18,360 nucleotides of DNA, from assembly GCA_937894795.1 (NCBI GenBank), contig CALCQV010000105.1:1-18360 (forward strand). The letters are read 5' to 3'. This document shows positions 7,343 through 14,694 of this stretch, in pieces (position 1 is the stretch's first letter; each line of letters begins with the position of its first letter). A program made the translations under genes and the position numbers. This DNA is from an uncultured Bacteroidales bacterium. Lineage in GTDB: Bacteria > Bacteroidota > Bacteroidia > Bacteroidales > Lentimicrobiaceae. Below the pieces are notes generated by a model, which made no database searches, was not told where the DNA came from, and saw nothing but the letters and a program-made list of their open reading frames with translations.

Positions 7343-9169
7343 CTAATTACGAATAATTTTCAATATTCTCTCTGAAGTCTTACCATCTATCCTATAAGCA
7401 TTCTGCTCTATAAATTTAGCATAAGCATTTTTATCAACCTGTATTTTACCATCAATAACTTCCCTTATTATTTGAGTTAAGTCAGTCTGATTTGTAGCCT
7501 TAAATGCAACTCCTTGTTTGATATAACCAAGGAGATCTTCATTGAGATGATCTAAAATAATAAGTGGTTTCCCAAAATATACAGTCTCGGCACCAACAGT
7601 TGATGAGATAGTAATCAATAGATCACAGGCAGCTATAATCAGATACAAATCTTTATCAGTCACTATTGAATAATTAGAGCAGCCGACCTGAAGAGCAATA
7701 TTATTGTAATAATCAGGATCATTAACTTCGGCAGGATGAAGTTTAATAACCAGATGGACATCATCTAGCTTACTCACTCCAGAAAGAACATCAAAAGCCG
7801 CCCTCTCTCTTAACATTTTATCAGGTAGGGGTTGCGACGCAAAAACAATGATTTTCTTTTTGGGTAATTGTAGATTTTCAACAAGCTGTTTATGACGTTC
7901 ATTCAAAACCGGAATGATATCAGTGCGTGATTGACCCGCTATAAATATCATACTCTTAGGATATCCTATCTTTTTTGACAAATAATCTTTCCAGTTAAAT
8001 CCCCAGACAATGAACTTATCACATTGAATTTTTCTCTCGATGTCTTTCGGGGTTAATACATAGGCTGGATGTAAATCATGTATTATTCCATGCTGAATAC
8101 CAATGGTTTGAATGTTATATTGACGGGCTGAGTCAAGAATACTCTTAACATTGGGACTGTTCTCATCAATGGTGGAAATTGTTTTAAATTTTCTTGACTT
8201 AAAGAAAGCACTATAGGCCTGATTCTTAAAAATGTACAATGCAGAAGCAGAATGAAATCTTTGCAACTGTTTGAGAATCCATGCCGTATGTCCATCCTGA
8301 TATTGCTCGGCCAATTGCGAAATAGATTTCTTTAAACTCAGTTCAATTTTCTTTGAATTTGTCCTAACCGATCGGATGAAAAAAGCTCTAATCAGGATGT
8401 ATTCTCCAGGAATCCTTAATAAGTGTTTTCTCGTATTTACCAACATCCATTTTGCAATCCTGAATGGTTGATTCCTGTTGAATTTCGGTATCTCTATCTC
8501 ATCTATAATCGCGAAATCCTGCCCGGCTTTAGCAATTATATATGCCAGGTTATAGTTTTCCATCTTAATGCTCAAATCATTGAGATCCAAACAAGGTTGT
8601 CTTGTTGATCTATCTATAATAAGATGTTCAATATTGCCTGTTTTCCCAATTGAAAAAACACCTTGAAAGAGCCGTATGACTATGTATAATAAAAAATTGA
8701 TCTTAGAAGGCAATGAGCTGCCACTCCCCTTTTGCCCAACAACAACCCTAACACTCACATTTGCAGGAATTGCAGTTAAAAGTAAAGGATCAGGACCTGC
8801 AGTAAACCATATCACCTTAGAATACCTGGCTGAATAATCCATAACTAGTTGACATTCATTCAATAAGTTACTTAATAGAAAGTAGAGTCTGAATTTATGA
8901 TAATGCCATACACTCATATTATTAAATGTTAACCAGTCAGTAATTGCTTTACCATCATATAATATCTCACCAAAGCTGAGTATATCTGCCATCGCCTGAT
9001 GATTCAATTTCTTTTTTATTTCAGAATCCTGGATGATCACCTCTACAGGAAAAGGCAATTTCATCTTACTGGTGGTATATACTATTGCAGTTGGATTCTC
9101 TTTTAGAATGAGCTCAATTTCCTGAAGTTCACATTTTGAAACCGGCCTATTTATTAATACTGCAATCAT
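7343..9169 (-). CDS. GT-B transferase, CDP-glycerol glycerophosphotransferase-like
   Basis: Encodes 608 residues. The C-terminal half (about 340-605) has a GT-B-type pattern seen in capsule-polysaccharide and CDP-glycerol:polyglycerophosphate transferases: GIQHG (357-361), VWGFNWKDYL (388-397), IAGQSRTD (410-417), KLHPAE (476-481), and a donor-site run from TDKDLYL (504-510) through ISSTVGAE (521-528) to GKPLII (533-538). It ends with YRIDGKTSERI (592-602), like the DGKxSERI tail of glycerophosphotransferases. The first 340 residues match no family I recognise. There is no signal peptide; one hydrophobic stretch (about 158-174) may be peripheral. It probably adds a sugar or glycerol-phosphate to a lipid-linked glycan; a gpsA homologue directly downstream favours the latter (inference). 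It follows the flippase gene by 48 nt. Confidence 0.72.
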   Translation of the reverse strand: MIAVLINRPVSKCELQEIELILKENPTAIVYTTSKMKLPFPVEVIIQDSEIKKKLNHQAMADILSFGEILYDGKAITDWLTFNNMSVWHYHKFRLYFLLSNLLNECQLVMDYSARYSKVIWFTAGPDPLLLTAIPANVSVRVVVGQKGSGSSLPSKINFLLYIVIRLFQGVFSIGKTGNIEHLIIDRSTRQPCLDLNDLSIKMENYNLAYIIAKAGQDFAIIDEIEIPKFNRNQPFRIAKWMLVNTRKHLLRIPGEYILIRAFFIRSVRTNSKKIELSLKKSISQLAEQYQDGHTAWILKQLQRFHSASALYIFKNQAYSAFFKSRKFKTISTIDENSPNVKSILDSARQYNIQTIGIQHGIIHDLHPAYVLTPKDIERKIQCDKFIVWGFNWKDYLSKKIGYPKSMIFIAGQSRTDIIPVLNERHKQLVENLQLPKKKIIVFASQPLPDKMLRERAAFDVLSGVSKLDDVHLVIKLHPAEVNDPDYYNNIALQVGCSNYSIVTDKDLYLIIAACDLLITISSTVGAETVYFGKPLIILDHLNEDLLGYIKQGVAFKATNQTDLTQIIREVIDGKIQVDKNAYAKFIEQNAYRIDGKTSERILKIIRN

Positions 9170-9217
9170 GGTTAACTGTATAGATGATGTCAGGAATTTT
9201 GACTTTCAATATTTACA

Positions 9218-10660
9218 CTAATGCGATTTCCATACTCTGGCAATTATTCTCTGTAATTCCATCCTATATAAAAATACCATACCTGCAAATGTTAGCAATA
9301 CCAAGCTTACTGTGGTGATGTAGGTATTGATATTGAAATATATGCGTATTACATCTGCTATAATGGCAATAAAAACAACGCTTAAGGGGAAATACAAAAG
9401 CTTATACTTATTCCATTCAATCTTTACTATGGTTTTTTGGTAAAAATAGATGCCTATCACCATAATTAAATCAGCTATGATACCTGATGCTATTGCTCCA
9501 TAGAAAAAGAATCGGGGAATTAATATATAATTTAATGCGAGGTTGACAATCATTCCGGTTGTATTCAGATACAGGAATATTTTCGTCTTTTTCAGGAAAT
9601 AAGATGGATATGAGAATACAATAAACTGAGTTCGTAAGATGCTTCTGACGAAAACAAGTGAAATGATATTTGCTGCGAGCTTCACATCTGTCTCATATAG
9701 TAAACTCAAATACAACATTGTAGGTAATATAGCCCCAATTATGATGAGCATACTTTGCATGAGAAGGGCATTTGAAAGTTGGCGTATTTCATGTTGATGT
9801 TCATCAATACCTGCCTTCATCACCCTGAATACTTCAGGCTGGTTAGCTCCCTGTAAGCCCTGAAGTACAATAGCAATACCTGCTCCAAATGTAACTGCAG
9901 TATTATAAATACCCAAATCAACAGGGAATTTCTCCAGCAGAAACTTATCAGCATAAGTGAGTACCCATACAATTAAACTGTATTGTGTTAATGGCAGCGC
10001 AAACTGATTGATGGACTTCATCATTTTCCGGGTGTATGCAAAACCGGATTTTCTAAAAACATAGATTAGTATCAACAGTGTAACGAGCCCTGTGCCAATC
10101 GCACTTCCATTGATATAGCCTAAAAACGACATTTCAAAATAGAAGAGCCCTATCAACTGGAATCCGGTCCTGAATACACCTAGTCCCATGCTAACCAATA
10201 TAAAAGCCAGCACTTTCTTTTCATTTCTGAATAAAGATGCCGCTGTAACATTAATTGCACGACCGAGACCTGTTATCAGGCAAGCATAGCCATATTTACT
10301 GAAATCTCTCAATTCAGGCTGATTAAACAGCTTGCCAATGTAGTCCTGAAAGATGACAACTATCAATAGCACCAAAAGTCCCCTGAAAATGATACTTAGA
10401 AAAATGCTTGAAATCATTTTCTTATAATCAGGACTGTTTTCTTCCACATCATAATAGAATCTGGCAATGGCATTCCCCATACCGTAAAGGGTAAATGCAA
10501 ATATGAGTGAAGTGAATAACTCAGTAATGGCCAGGTGCGAGAAATCTATTGCATTTAAGCGCCCGCTTCCTTCATAAATAGGCTGAATAAGAACCTGTAT
10601 GATTGGCGTGAAGGCAGCTGTGGCTGTGTATATGAAAGATAATTTAAGCTGTTCCTTCAT
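9218..10660 (-). CDS. Polysaccharide flippase, MOP/Wzx family
   Basis: Encodes 480 residues from the chosen ATG, with about 12-14 hydrophobic helices spread over the whole length, as in Wzx-type lipid-linked oligosaccharide flippases of the MOP superfamily. The N-terminal GSGRLNAIDFSHLAI (31-45), the ARFYYDVEE loop (66-74) and the central LTYADKFLLEKFPVDLGIYN (234-253) are characteristic of the Bacteroidota branch. Role: moving undecaprenyl-linked glycan units across the inner membrane. The open frame extends upstream only to a TTG at 10714 that lies inside the YihY gene. ATGs exist at 10675 and 10660; I chose 10660 because it begins directly before helix 1 and has a purine-rich AAAGAG stretch upstream. 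It follows YihY closely and precedes the GT-B transferase by 48 nt, so a shared operon is likely. Confidence 0.88.
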   Translation of the reverse strand: MKEQLKLSFIYTATAAFTPIIQVLIQPIYEGSGRLNAIDFSHLAITELFTSLIFAFTLYGMGNAIARFYYDVEENSPDYKKMISSIFLSIIFRGLLVLLIVVIFQDYIGKLFNQPELRDFSKYGYACLITGLGRAINVTAASLFRNEKKVLAFILVSMGLGVFRTGFQLIGLFYFEMSFLGYINGSAIGTGLVTLLILIYVFRKSGFAYTRKMMKSINQFALPLTQYSLIVWVLTYADKFLLEKFPVDLGIYNTAVTFGAGIAIVLQGLQGANQPEVFRVMKAGIDEHQHEIRQLSNALLMQSMLIIIGAILPTMLYLSLLYETDVKLAANIISLVFVRSILRTQFIVFSYPSYFLKKTKIFLYLNTTGMIVNLALNYILIPRFFFYGAIASGIIADLIMVIGIYFYQKTIVKIEWNKYKLLYFPLSVVFIAIIADVIRIYFNINTYITTVSLVLLTFAGMVFLYRMELQRIIARVWKSH

Positions 10661-10685
10661 GTTTATCTCTTTCATAAACGCAGTC

Positions 10686-11648
10686 TTATATGCTGTTATA
10701 ACTCTTTCGTGCAACTGATATGCTTGAATTTAGCTCCCAACCCACCAGCACAATGATTGAGTTGAAGTAAAGCCATAGCATAAAAATAATCAAGGTACCA
10801 ATTGAACCATAGAGGGTGTTATAACTGGCTAGATTATTTACATAGAAGTTAAAACCTATAGAGGTAGCAATAAATAATAATGTGGCGAGTGTTGAACCGG
10901 CAGTAATAAAACGAAAACGATGCTTTACCGTTGGTGCAAAGTAGTATAGTACTGAGAAAGCAAAGAACAGTAACGCGAATATTATCACCCATTTACCAAT
11001 ATTGATCATATAAAGGGTGAGCCAATCGGTCAGGATACCAAAATCTTCTATCCACCTTAATGCTACAGGACCAAAAGTTATCAAACTAATGGCAAGTATG
11101 ACCAGGAATGAGAGTATGAATACCAGAAAAATCGAAACTATTCGCTGCTTTATTGCCGAGCGTGTTTCAACTGTGTAATATGTCCTGTTGAAAGCATCAA
11201 TTAAACTGTTTACACTGTTAGTTGCGAAGAACATAGCCAACAGGAATCCCAATGAGAGCAGACCTCCCCTGGGGCGCTTAATGATATCAAATAAGGTATC
11301 CTCAACAGCTGCATAAGTTTGAATCGGAATAAACTCCTTCAATAAGTTTAATAAGCTGTCCTGAAAATTATATATCGGAATGTATGGTATAAGCGTAAAG
11401 AAGAAGATAATAGCCGGAAAGATAGCCAGAAAGAAGTTGAATGCCAATGCAGCAGCTCTGGTATTGAGATCCCCTTTACGGAGACCATTATAAAAGAAGA
11501 TTGCAACATCATAGAGTGGAACACCTTCAAAACCTGGGAGAACTATTCTCTTCGTTCTCTCAATTATCGCAGTAATGAATTTACTGGCAAGAAAACCGGA
11601 ATAGGCACTTTTAAACCATGCTATAATATATTCCGGTATTTTCTTCAC
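10686..11648 (-). CDS. YihY/BrkB family inner-membrane protein
   Basis: Encodes 320 residues with six predicted membrane helices at roughly 66-90, 127-146, 170-194, 219-238, 247-270 and 283-304. The family hallmarks are present: RAAALAFNFFLAIFPA (64-79), YYFAPTVKHR (235-244), LYGSIGTLIIFMLWLYF (279-295) and GWELN (303-307). The family was once annotated as ribonuclease BN or virulence factor BrkB; it is an integral membrane family, possibly transport related, with no settled biochemical role. The start codon is GTG; no ATG offers a better start before helix 1, and homologues have a similarly basic N-terminus (KKIPEYIIAWFK). It lies 15 nt after nadC and immediately before the flippase gene, so it links NAD synthesis and glycan export genes in one likely transcript. 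Confidence 0.92.
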   Translation of the reverse strand: MKKIPEYIIAWFKSAYSGFLASKFITAIIERTKRIVLPGFEGVPLYDVAIFFYNGLRKGDLNTRAAALAFNFFLAIFPAIIFFFTLIPYIPIYNFQDSLLNLLKEFIPIQTYAAVEDTLFDIIKRPRGGLLSLGFLLAMFFATNSVNSLIDAFNRTYYTVETRSAIKQRIVSIFLVFILSFLVILAISLITFGPVALRWIEDFGILTDWLTLYMINIGKWVIIFALLFFAFSVLYYFAPTVKHRFRFITAGSTLATLLFIATSIGFNFYVNNLASYNTLYGSIGTLIIFMLWLYFNSIIVLVGWELNSSISVARKSYNSI

Positions 11649-11663
11649 TTTTCTTTTATTGGT

Positions 11664-12509
11664 TTAGAAAGCTTTTAGACTTAAGTCAAGGCTTCGAATC
11701 TGATGGGTAAGGGCGCCGACAGATATAAAATCTACTCCGGTTTCGGCATACGATCTTATAGTCTGAAGATTAATACCTCCGGATGCTTCCGTTTCATAAC
11801 GGCCATTTATTATCTCAACTGCCTTTTTCAAGTCGGCTGTTGTAAAATTATCCAACATTATCCTATGCACTTGTCCTATTTTAAGTACCTGATCCAACTC
11901 ATCAAAATTCCTTACTTCGATTTCAATCTTAAGGACTAAATTATTATCATTCAAGTATTTAACAACTGAGTGTATAGCTTTATCAATGCCACCGGCATAA
12001 TCAATATGATTGTCCTTTATCAGAATCATGTCGAACAAGCCAAACCTGTGATTGAATCCTCCACCATGCACTACCGCTTGTTTCTCAAATTCCCTAAGTA
12101 AAGGGGTGGTTTTTCTGGTATCAAGTATTTTAGTGTGTAAATCCTTTATTTCATTAACGTATAAAGAGGTGTTGGTTGCTATACCACTCAATCGTTGCAT
12201 GAAATTGAGCACAAGCCGCTCCGCCTTTAAAATAGAGACCGAAGGACCTGATACATGAAACGCAATATCACCGGGCTTAATATTGTCGCCATCCTTTAAC
12301 AATTCGTCCATTATTATTGAAGGATCAACTTTATGAAAGATCAATTTTGCGAGCGACATACCTGAGAGAACGCCCGCTTGTTTCACCAACAATTTTGCTT
12401 TACCTTGATTTGTAGGTGATATAATGGATTGTGAGGTATGATCCCCATTCCCGATATCTTCAGCAAGCGCATATTCGATAATGGAATCAACACTTAAAGG
12501 TTGTTTCAT
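11664..12509 (-). CDS. nadC: Nicotinate-nucleotide pyrophosphorylase (carboxylating)
   Basis: Encodes 281 residues, standard length for NadC (quinolinate phosphoribosyltransferase), which converts quinolinate and PRPP to nicotinate mononucleotide, CO2 and pyrophosphate in de novo NAD synthesis. Signatures: EDIGNGDHTS (17-26), AERLVLNFMQRLSGIAT (96-112), DTRKTTPLLR (130-139), HGGGFNHRFGLFDMILIKDN (148-167), EIEVRN (196-201), LDNF (219-222), EASGGIN (241-247) and SVGALTH (263-269). All substrate-binding Arg, Lys and His motifs look intact. The frame extends upstream to a TTG at 12539 that would overlap the DUF4783 gene; the ATG at 12509 is preferred and leaves a 10-nt gap. No nadA or nadB is in the window. 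Confidence 0.97.
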   Translation of the reverse strand: MKQPLSVDSIIEYALAEDIGNGDHTSQSIISPTNQGKAKLLVKQAGVLSGMSLAKLIFHKVDPSIIMDELLKDGDNIKPGDIAFHVSGPSVSILKAERLVLNFMQRLSGIATNTSLYVNEIKDLHTKILDTRKTTPLLREFEKQAVVHGGGFNHRFGLFDMILIKDNHIDYAGGIDKAIHSVVKYLNDNNLVLKIEIEVRNFDELDQVLKIGQVHRIMLDNFTTADLKKAVEIINGRYETEASGGINLQTIRSYAETGVDFISVGALTHQIRSLDLSLKAF

Positions 12510-12519
12510 AACAATGAAT

Positions 12520-12948
12520 TTATTCTTCCCGTGATTCAAATTTCAATTGGTGTATCAGCATCTGTCCACCAATTGGCTTAGCCAGGTAGTATGTTCTAAA
12601 TGAAAGTGTTTTGCTCTTATAAGTTCCAATTGCATATACTGAGCCGTCATTTGATTTTCCCTGATGATTGATAGTAAAGGAAACAGGAGGATATTTGCTA
12701 AAAAAGCTCTTTACAATTTGTTCTGCCTGTACTTTGCTGTAAGTACCTTCGCTATCAGGGATGGTGAGGTCTATTGAGTTATTAAAATACCTGGCCAATT
12801 CCGTAGCATTAGATGATTTAATGGCCGATGTGATCTTACTATTTACATCCTGAGCCCTTACACTTCCTCCCATCACTAGAAATGTCAGGAGTGTAATAAT
12901 AGTAAAAGGCAAGATTGATCTTAAGATCATGTTCCCTGGTATATTCAT
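12520..12948 (-). CDS. DUF4783 domain protein, secreted
   Basis: Encodes 142 residues from the ATG at 12948 (136 if the ATG at 12930 is used; a TTG at 12969 is less likely). A signal peptide is clear: a hydrophobic core at about 11-27 followed by a signal peptidase I-type site, SVRA before QD (29-34), with no lipobox Cys. The mature part of about 110 residues contains SNATELARYFNNSIDLTIPD (46-65) and VKSFFSKYPPVSFTINHQGK (79-98), typical of the DUF4783 family of Bacteroidota, which has an NTF2-like small alpha+beta cone pattern. It is probably a periplasmic binding or scaffold protein; its function is unknown. It is the first gene of the run leading into nadC (10-nt gap). Confidence 0.82.
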   Translation of the reverse strand: MNIPGNMILRSILPFTIITLLTFLVMGGSVRAQDVNSKITSAIKSSNATELARYFNNSIDLTIPDSEGTYSKVQAEQIVKSFFSKYPPVSFTINHQGKSNDGSVYAIGTYKSKTLSFRTYYLAKPIGGQMLIHQLKFESREE

Positions 12949-13028
12949 AATATATTTAAAATTAAACAACTAATGAATCTAACACAAAAACCGCACCAAT
13001 TAATCCAGCATCTAGCTGAATGGTAATG

Positions 13029-13044
13029 CAAATATACAAATATA
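13029..13044 (-). promoter_or_regulatory. Tandem TATATTTG boxes, DUF4783-nadC promoter candidate
   Basis: The minus strand reads TATATTTG twice in direct succession (13044-13037 and 13036-13029), each a full match to TAnnTTTG. They lie 81-96 nt upstream of the DUF4783 ATG and could specify two start sites 8 nt apart, or one of them could be chance in AT-rich DNA. No clear TTTG -33 element is visible. Confidence 0.45.
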
Positions 13045-13065
13045 GTAAACCATGGTGGAAAAAGC

Positions 13066-13073
13066 TATTTTTG
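13066..13073 (+). promoter_or_regulatory. TATTTTTG -7 box abutting the rlmH ATG
   Basis: TATTTTTG matches the Bacteroidota -7 element TAnnTTTG exactly and ends only 4 nt before the rlmH ATG at 13078. With the usual 4-7 nt from box to start site, transcription would begin at or next to the A of the ATG, giving a leaderless mRNA. The -33 region has no good TTTG. Confidence 0.45.
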
Positions 13074-13077
13074 TAAA

Positions 13078-13551
13078 ATGAAAATTACGTTGCTTACTGT
13101 TGGTAGGACTGACAACAATTATTTAAATGAAGGTATCAGAATCTATATTGACCGGTTAAGTCACTATATCAAGTTTGAAATGATTGAGATCCAACCACCT
13201 AAAAGTCTTAAAAAGCTAAATAGTGATCAGCTAAAGGATGCCGAAGGCAAATTATTGCTTAAATATTTTGAAGATGCCGACAAGGTGATACTGCTTGATG
13301 AGCATGGTGCTTCATATAGCTCTGAAGAGTTTTCTGTCTGGATTCAGAAACAGATGAATGCCGGAACCCGCCATTTGATTTTTGTAGTTGGCGGAGCTTT
13401 TGGTTTCTCAACCGAAGTCTACGCGGCTGCCAATGGTAAATTATCGCTTTCTGATATGACATTTTCCCATCAAATGATCAGATTATTCTTTACTGAACAA
13501 TTATACCGGGCATTCACCATTCTTCGAAATGAACCATATCATAACTCCTGA
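13078..13551 (+). CDS. rlmH: 23S rRNA (pseudouridine-1915-N3)-methyltransferase
   Basis: Encodes 157 residues, the normal size for RlmH (SPOUT superfamily, formerly YbeA), which methylates pseudouridine 1915 of 23S rRNA helix 69 on the assembled ribosome using SAM. The start MKITLLTVGR aligns with the usual N-terminus. LDEHG (73-77), the SAM-knot FVVGGAFGF (102-110) and SLSDMTFSHQMIRLFFTEQL (123-142) followed by YRAFTILRNEPYH (143-155) are the family signatures; the trefoil-knot C-terminus with the final Tyr-His is intact. It overlaps no neighbour and is followed after 2 nt by rdgB, so the two are co-transcribed. It diverges from DUF4783-nadC across a 129-nt region. Confidence 0.97.
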   Translation: MKITLLTVGRTDNNYLNEGIRIYIDRLSHYIKFEMIEIQPPKSLKKLNSDQLKDAEGKLLLKYFEDADKVILLDEHGASYSSEEFSVWIQKQMNAGTRHLIFVVGGAFGFSTEVYAAANGKLSLSDMTFSHQMIRLFFTEQLYRAFTILRNEPYHNS

Positions 13552-13553
13552 CT

Positions 13554-14129
13554 ATGAAGTCTTTAATATTTGCTACCAATAATAAGCACAAACTGGAAGA
13601 GGTTTCACATATACTGCATGATAAATACAAACTCATATCATTAAGTGAATTGGGCTATACAGATGATATTCCTGAAACTGAACCTACCCTTGAAGGAAAT
13701 GCATCCCTTAAGGCGTGGCATATCTACAATAAATATAATTCTGACTGCTTTGCTGACGACACCGGACTCGAAGTAGATGCCCTCAATGGCGCACCCGGTG
13801 TCTATTCTGCCCGTTATGCCGGTGAAACACACGATTTTGATTTGAATACTTCTAAACTCCTTGAGAATCTCAAAGGTGAAACCAATCGCCAGGCCCGTTT
13901 CCGTACTGTTGTATCACTTATCATAAATGGGAAGGAATATCGGTTTGAAGGGATACTTGAAGGCCGAATTATCAACGAAAAGAGGGGTATTCACGGTTTT
14001 GGGTATGATCCTGTATTCATTCCTGATGGATACGCTCAAACCATTGCTGAATTACCGCCTGATCTAAAAAACAAAATCAGCCATCGTGCCTTGGCAATGC
14101 AAAAGATGGCTGATTTCCTGAAAGTATAA
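13554..14129 (+). CDS. rdgB: dITP/XTP pyrophosphatase (RdgB/HAM1 family)
   Basis: Encodes 191 residues. The enzyme hydrolyses non-canonical purine triphosphates (dITP, ITP, XTP) to monophosphates and pyrophosphate, keeping deaminated bases out of DNA and RNA. Motifs: ATNNKHKLEEV (7-17), EGNASLKA (47-54), ADDTGLEVDALNGAPGVYSA (67-86) with the metal-binding Asp pair, RFRT (115-118), GFGYDPVFIP (148-157) and SHRALAMQKM (176-185). Every residue expected for nucleotide and Mg binding is visible. It starts 2 nt after the rlmH stop and ends 18 nt before the stop of the convergent Rnk-type gene. Confidence 0.97.
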   Translation: MKSLIFATNNKHKLEEVSHILHDKYKLISLSELGYTDDIPETEPTLEGNASLKAWHIYNKYNSDCFADDTGLEVDALNGAPGVYSARYAGETHDFDLNTSKLLENLKGETNRQARFRTVVSLIINGKEYRFEGILEGRIINEKRGIHGFGYDPVFIPDGYAQTIAELPPDLKNKISHRALAMQKMADFLKV

Positions 14130-14145
14130 TTCTTTACTTTTTATT
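14121..14145. terminator. Weak hairpin between convergent rdgB and Rnk genes
   Basis: AAAGTA (14121-14126) and TACTTT (14135-14140) can pair, with TTATT after the right arm, and the left arm overlaps the last rdgB codons. Only 18 nt separate the two stop codons, so a shared terminator would have to lie here. The six-pair AT-rich stem is weak evidence. Confidence 0.25.
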
Positions 14146-14147
14146 GA

Positions 14148-14558
14148 TTATAGATCGTAATTTCCCTCTGATTCAGGTTGATAAACGATATCCAGAATAA
14201 CAAATTCAGTTATTCCATTAGGAGTACCCCATTCTACTCTATCACCCTTCCTGTACCCTAAAAGAGCTGTTCCTACTGGTGCAAAGATTGACACCTTTTG
14301 CTTGCTGAAATCTGCATCCTGGGGATAAACAATTTGTATCTGCATATCCTTGCCCGTCTTGGTATTCTGCAGTTTGACTATGGAATTCATGGTGACCACG
14401 TCACTTGGCATCTTTTCAGGCTTGACTTTTTTAGCCCGATCTATTTCATTTGATAAAGGCACCAGATTTACAGGTACATTTAATCCGCCTGCCCTTGCTC
14501 TTTCAATACAACTTTGTATCCGGGCAGCATCTAATAAGCTTATTAGTATTTCGTTCAT
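14148..14558 (-). CDS. GreA/GreB C-terminal domain protein, Rnk-like
   Basis: Encodes 136 residues, the same length as E. coli Rnk. Residues about 52-130 form a GreA/GreB C-terminal FKBP-like domain: SIVKLQNTKTGK (59-70), IQIVYPQDADFSKQKVSIFA (74-93) and PVGTALLGYRKGDRVEW (94-110). The N-terminal 50 residues are a short helical region, too short for the long acidic-tipped coiled coil of GreA, so it probably binds RNA polymerase at the secondary channel without Gre-type cleavage activity (inference from Rnk and related factors). It may tune elongation or nucleotide-dependent transcription. The ATG at 14558 has no Shine-Dalgarno sequence. A strong intrinsic terminator lies only 24-56 nt upstream, so expression must come from read-through or a promoter overlapping that terminator. 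Confidence 0.85.
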   Translation of the reverse strand: MNEILISLLDAARIQSCIERARAGGLNVPVNLVPLSNEIDRAKKVKPEKMPSDVVTMNSIVKLQNTKTGKDMQIQIVYPQDADFSKQKVSIFAPVGTALLGYRKGDRVEWGTPNGITEFVILDIVYQPESEGNYDL

Positions 14559-14582
14559 AATTGTGAGTATTAATATTCCAAT

Positions 14583-14614
14583 AAAAAAACAAAGCCGGAG
14601 AAAACCCCGGCTTT
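14583..14614 (-). terminator. Strong intrinsic terminator upstream of the Rnk gene
   Basis: On the minus strand AAAGCCGG and CCGGCTTT pair as a perfect 8-bp GC-rich stem (14614-14607 with 14598-14591, 8-nt loop), followed by G and seven Ts (14589-14583). It has a T-tract only in the minus direction. It terminates transcripts from the flavoprotein gene or from the leader box at 14695-14702, directly before the Rnk-type gene. Confidence 0.85.
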
Positions 14615-14690
14615 ATAAAATATAGAGTTTTCTTCTGTTGATTAACTGTATGACTTAAATTGTTGAATCATATTCATAATTGCTATTATT
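14583..14690 (-). ncRNA. Candidate ~105-nt leader RNA or small RNA
   Basis: A TATCTTTG box (14702-14695) would start transcription near 14690, and the intrinsic terminator ends at about 14583, so a discrete transcript of about 105 nt is predicted. Inside it an ATG at 14677 opens an 11-codon frame, MNMIQQFKSYS, ending TAA at 14642. The RNA could be a terminated leader of the downstream Gre/Rnk-family gene, a small RNA from the flavoprotein 3' UTR, or simply a non-functional UTR. Evidence is positional only; no known RNA family was recognised. Confidence 0.3.
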
Positions 14691-14694
14691 TGCT

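Noticed and set aside
10661..10714. Longer flippase N-terminus starting inside the YihY gene.
   Set aside because: The distal start is a TTG overlapping 29 nt of YihY, and the extra residues add nothing family-like before the first helix.
12510..12539. Ten-residue N-terminal extension of NadC overlapping DUF4783.
   Set aside because: It would need a TTG start; the ATG at 12509 gives the standard NadC length and N-terminus.
12520..14129. DUF4783-nadC divergent from rlmH-rdgB as a new functional system.
   Set aside because: nadC, DUF4783, YihY and rlmH being close together is, as far as I recall, ordinary Bacteroidota synteny, so the gene content is housekeeping. Only the promoter arrangement was kept as a finding.
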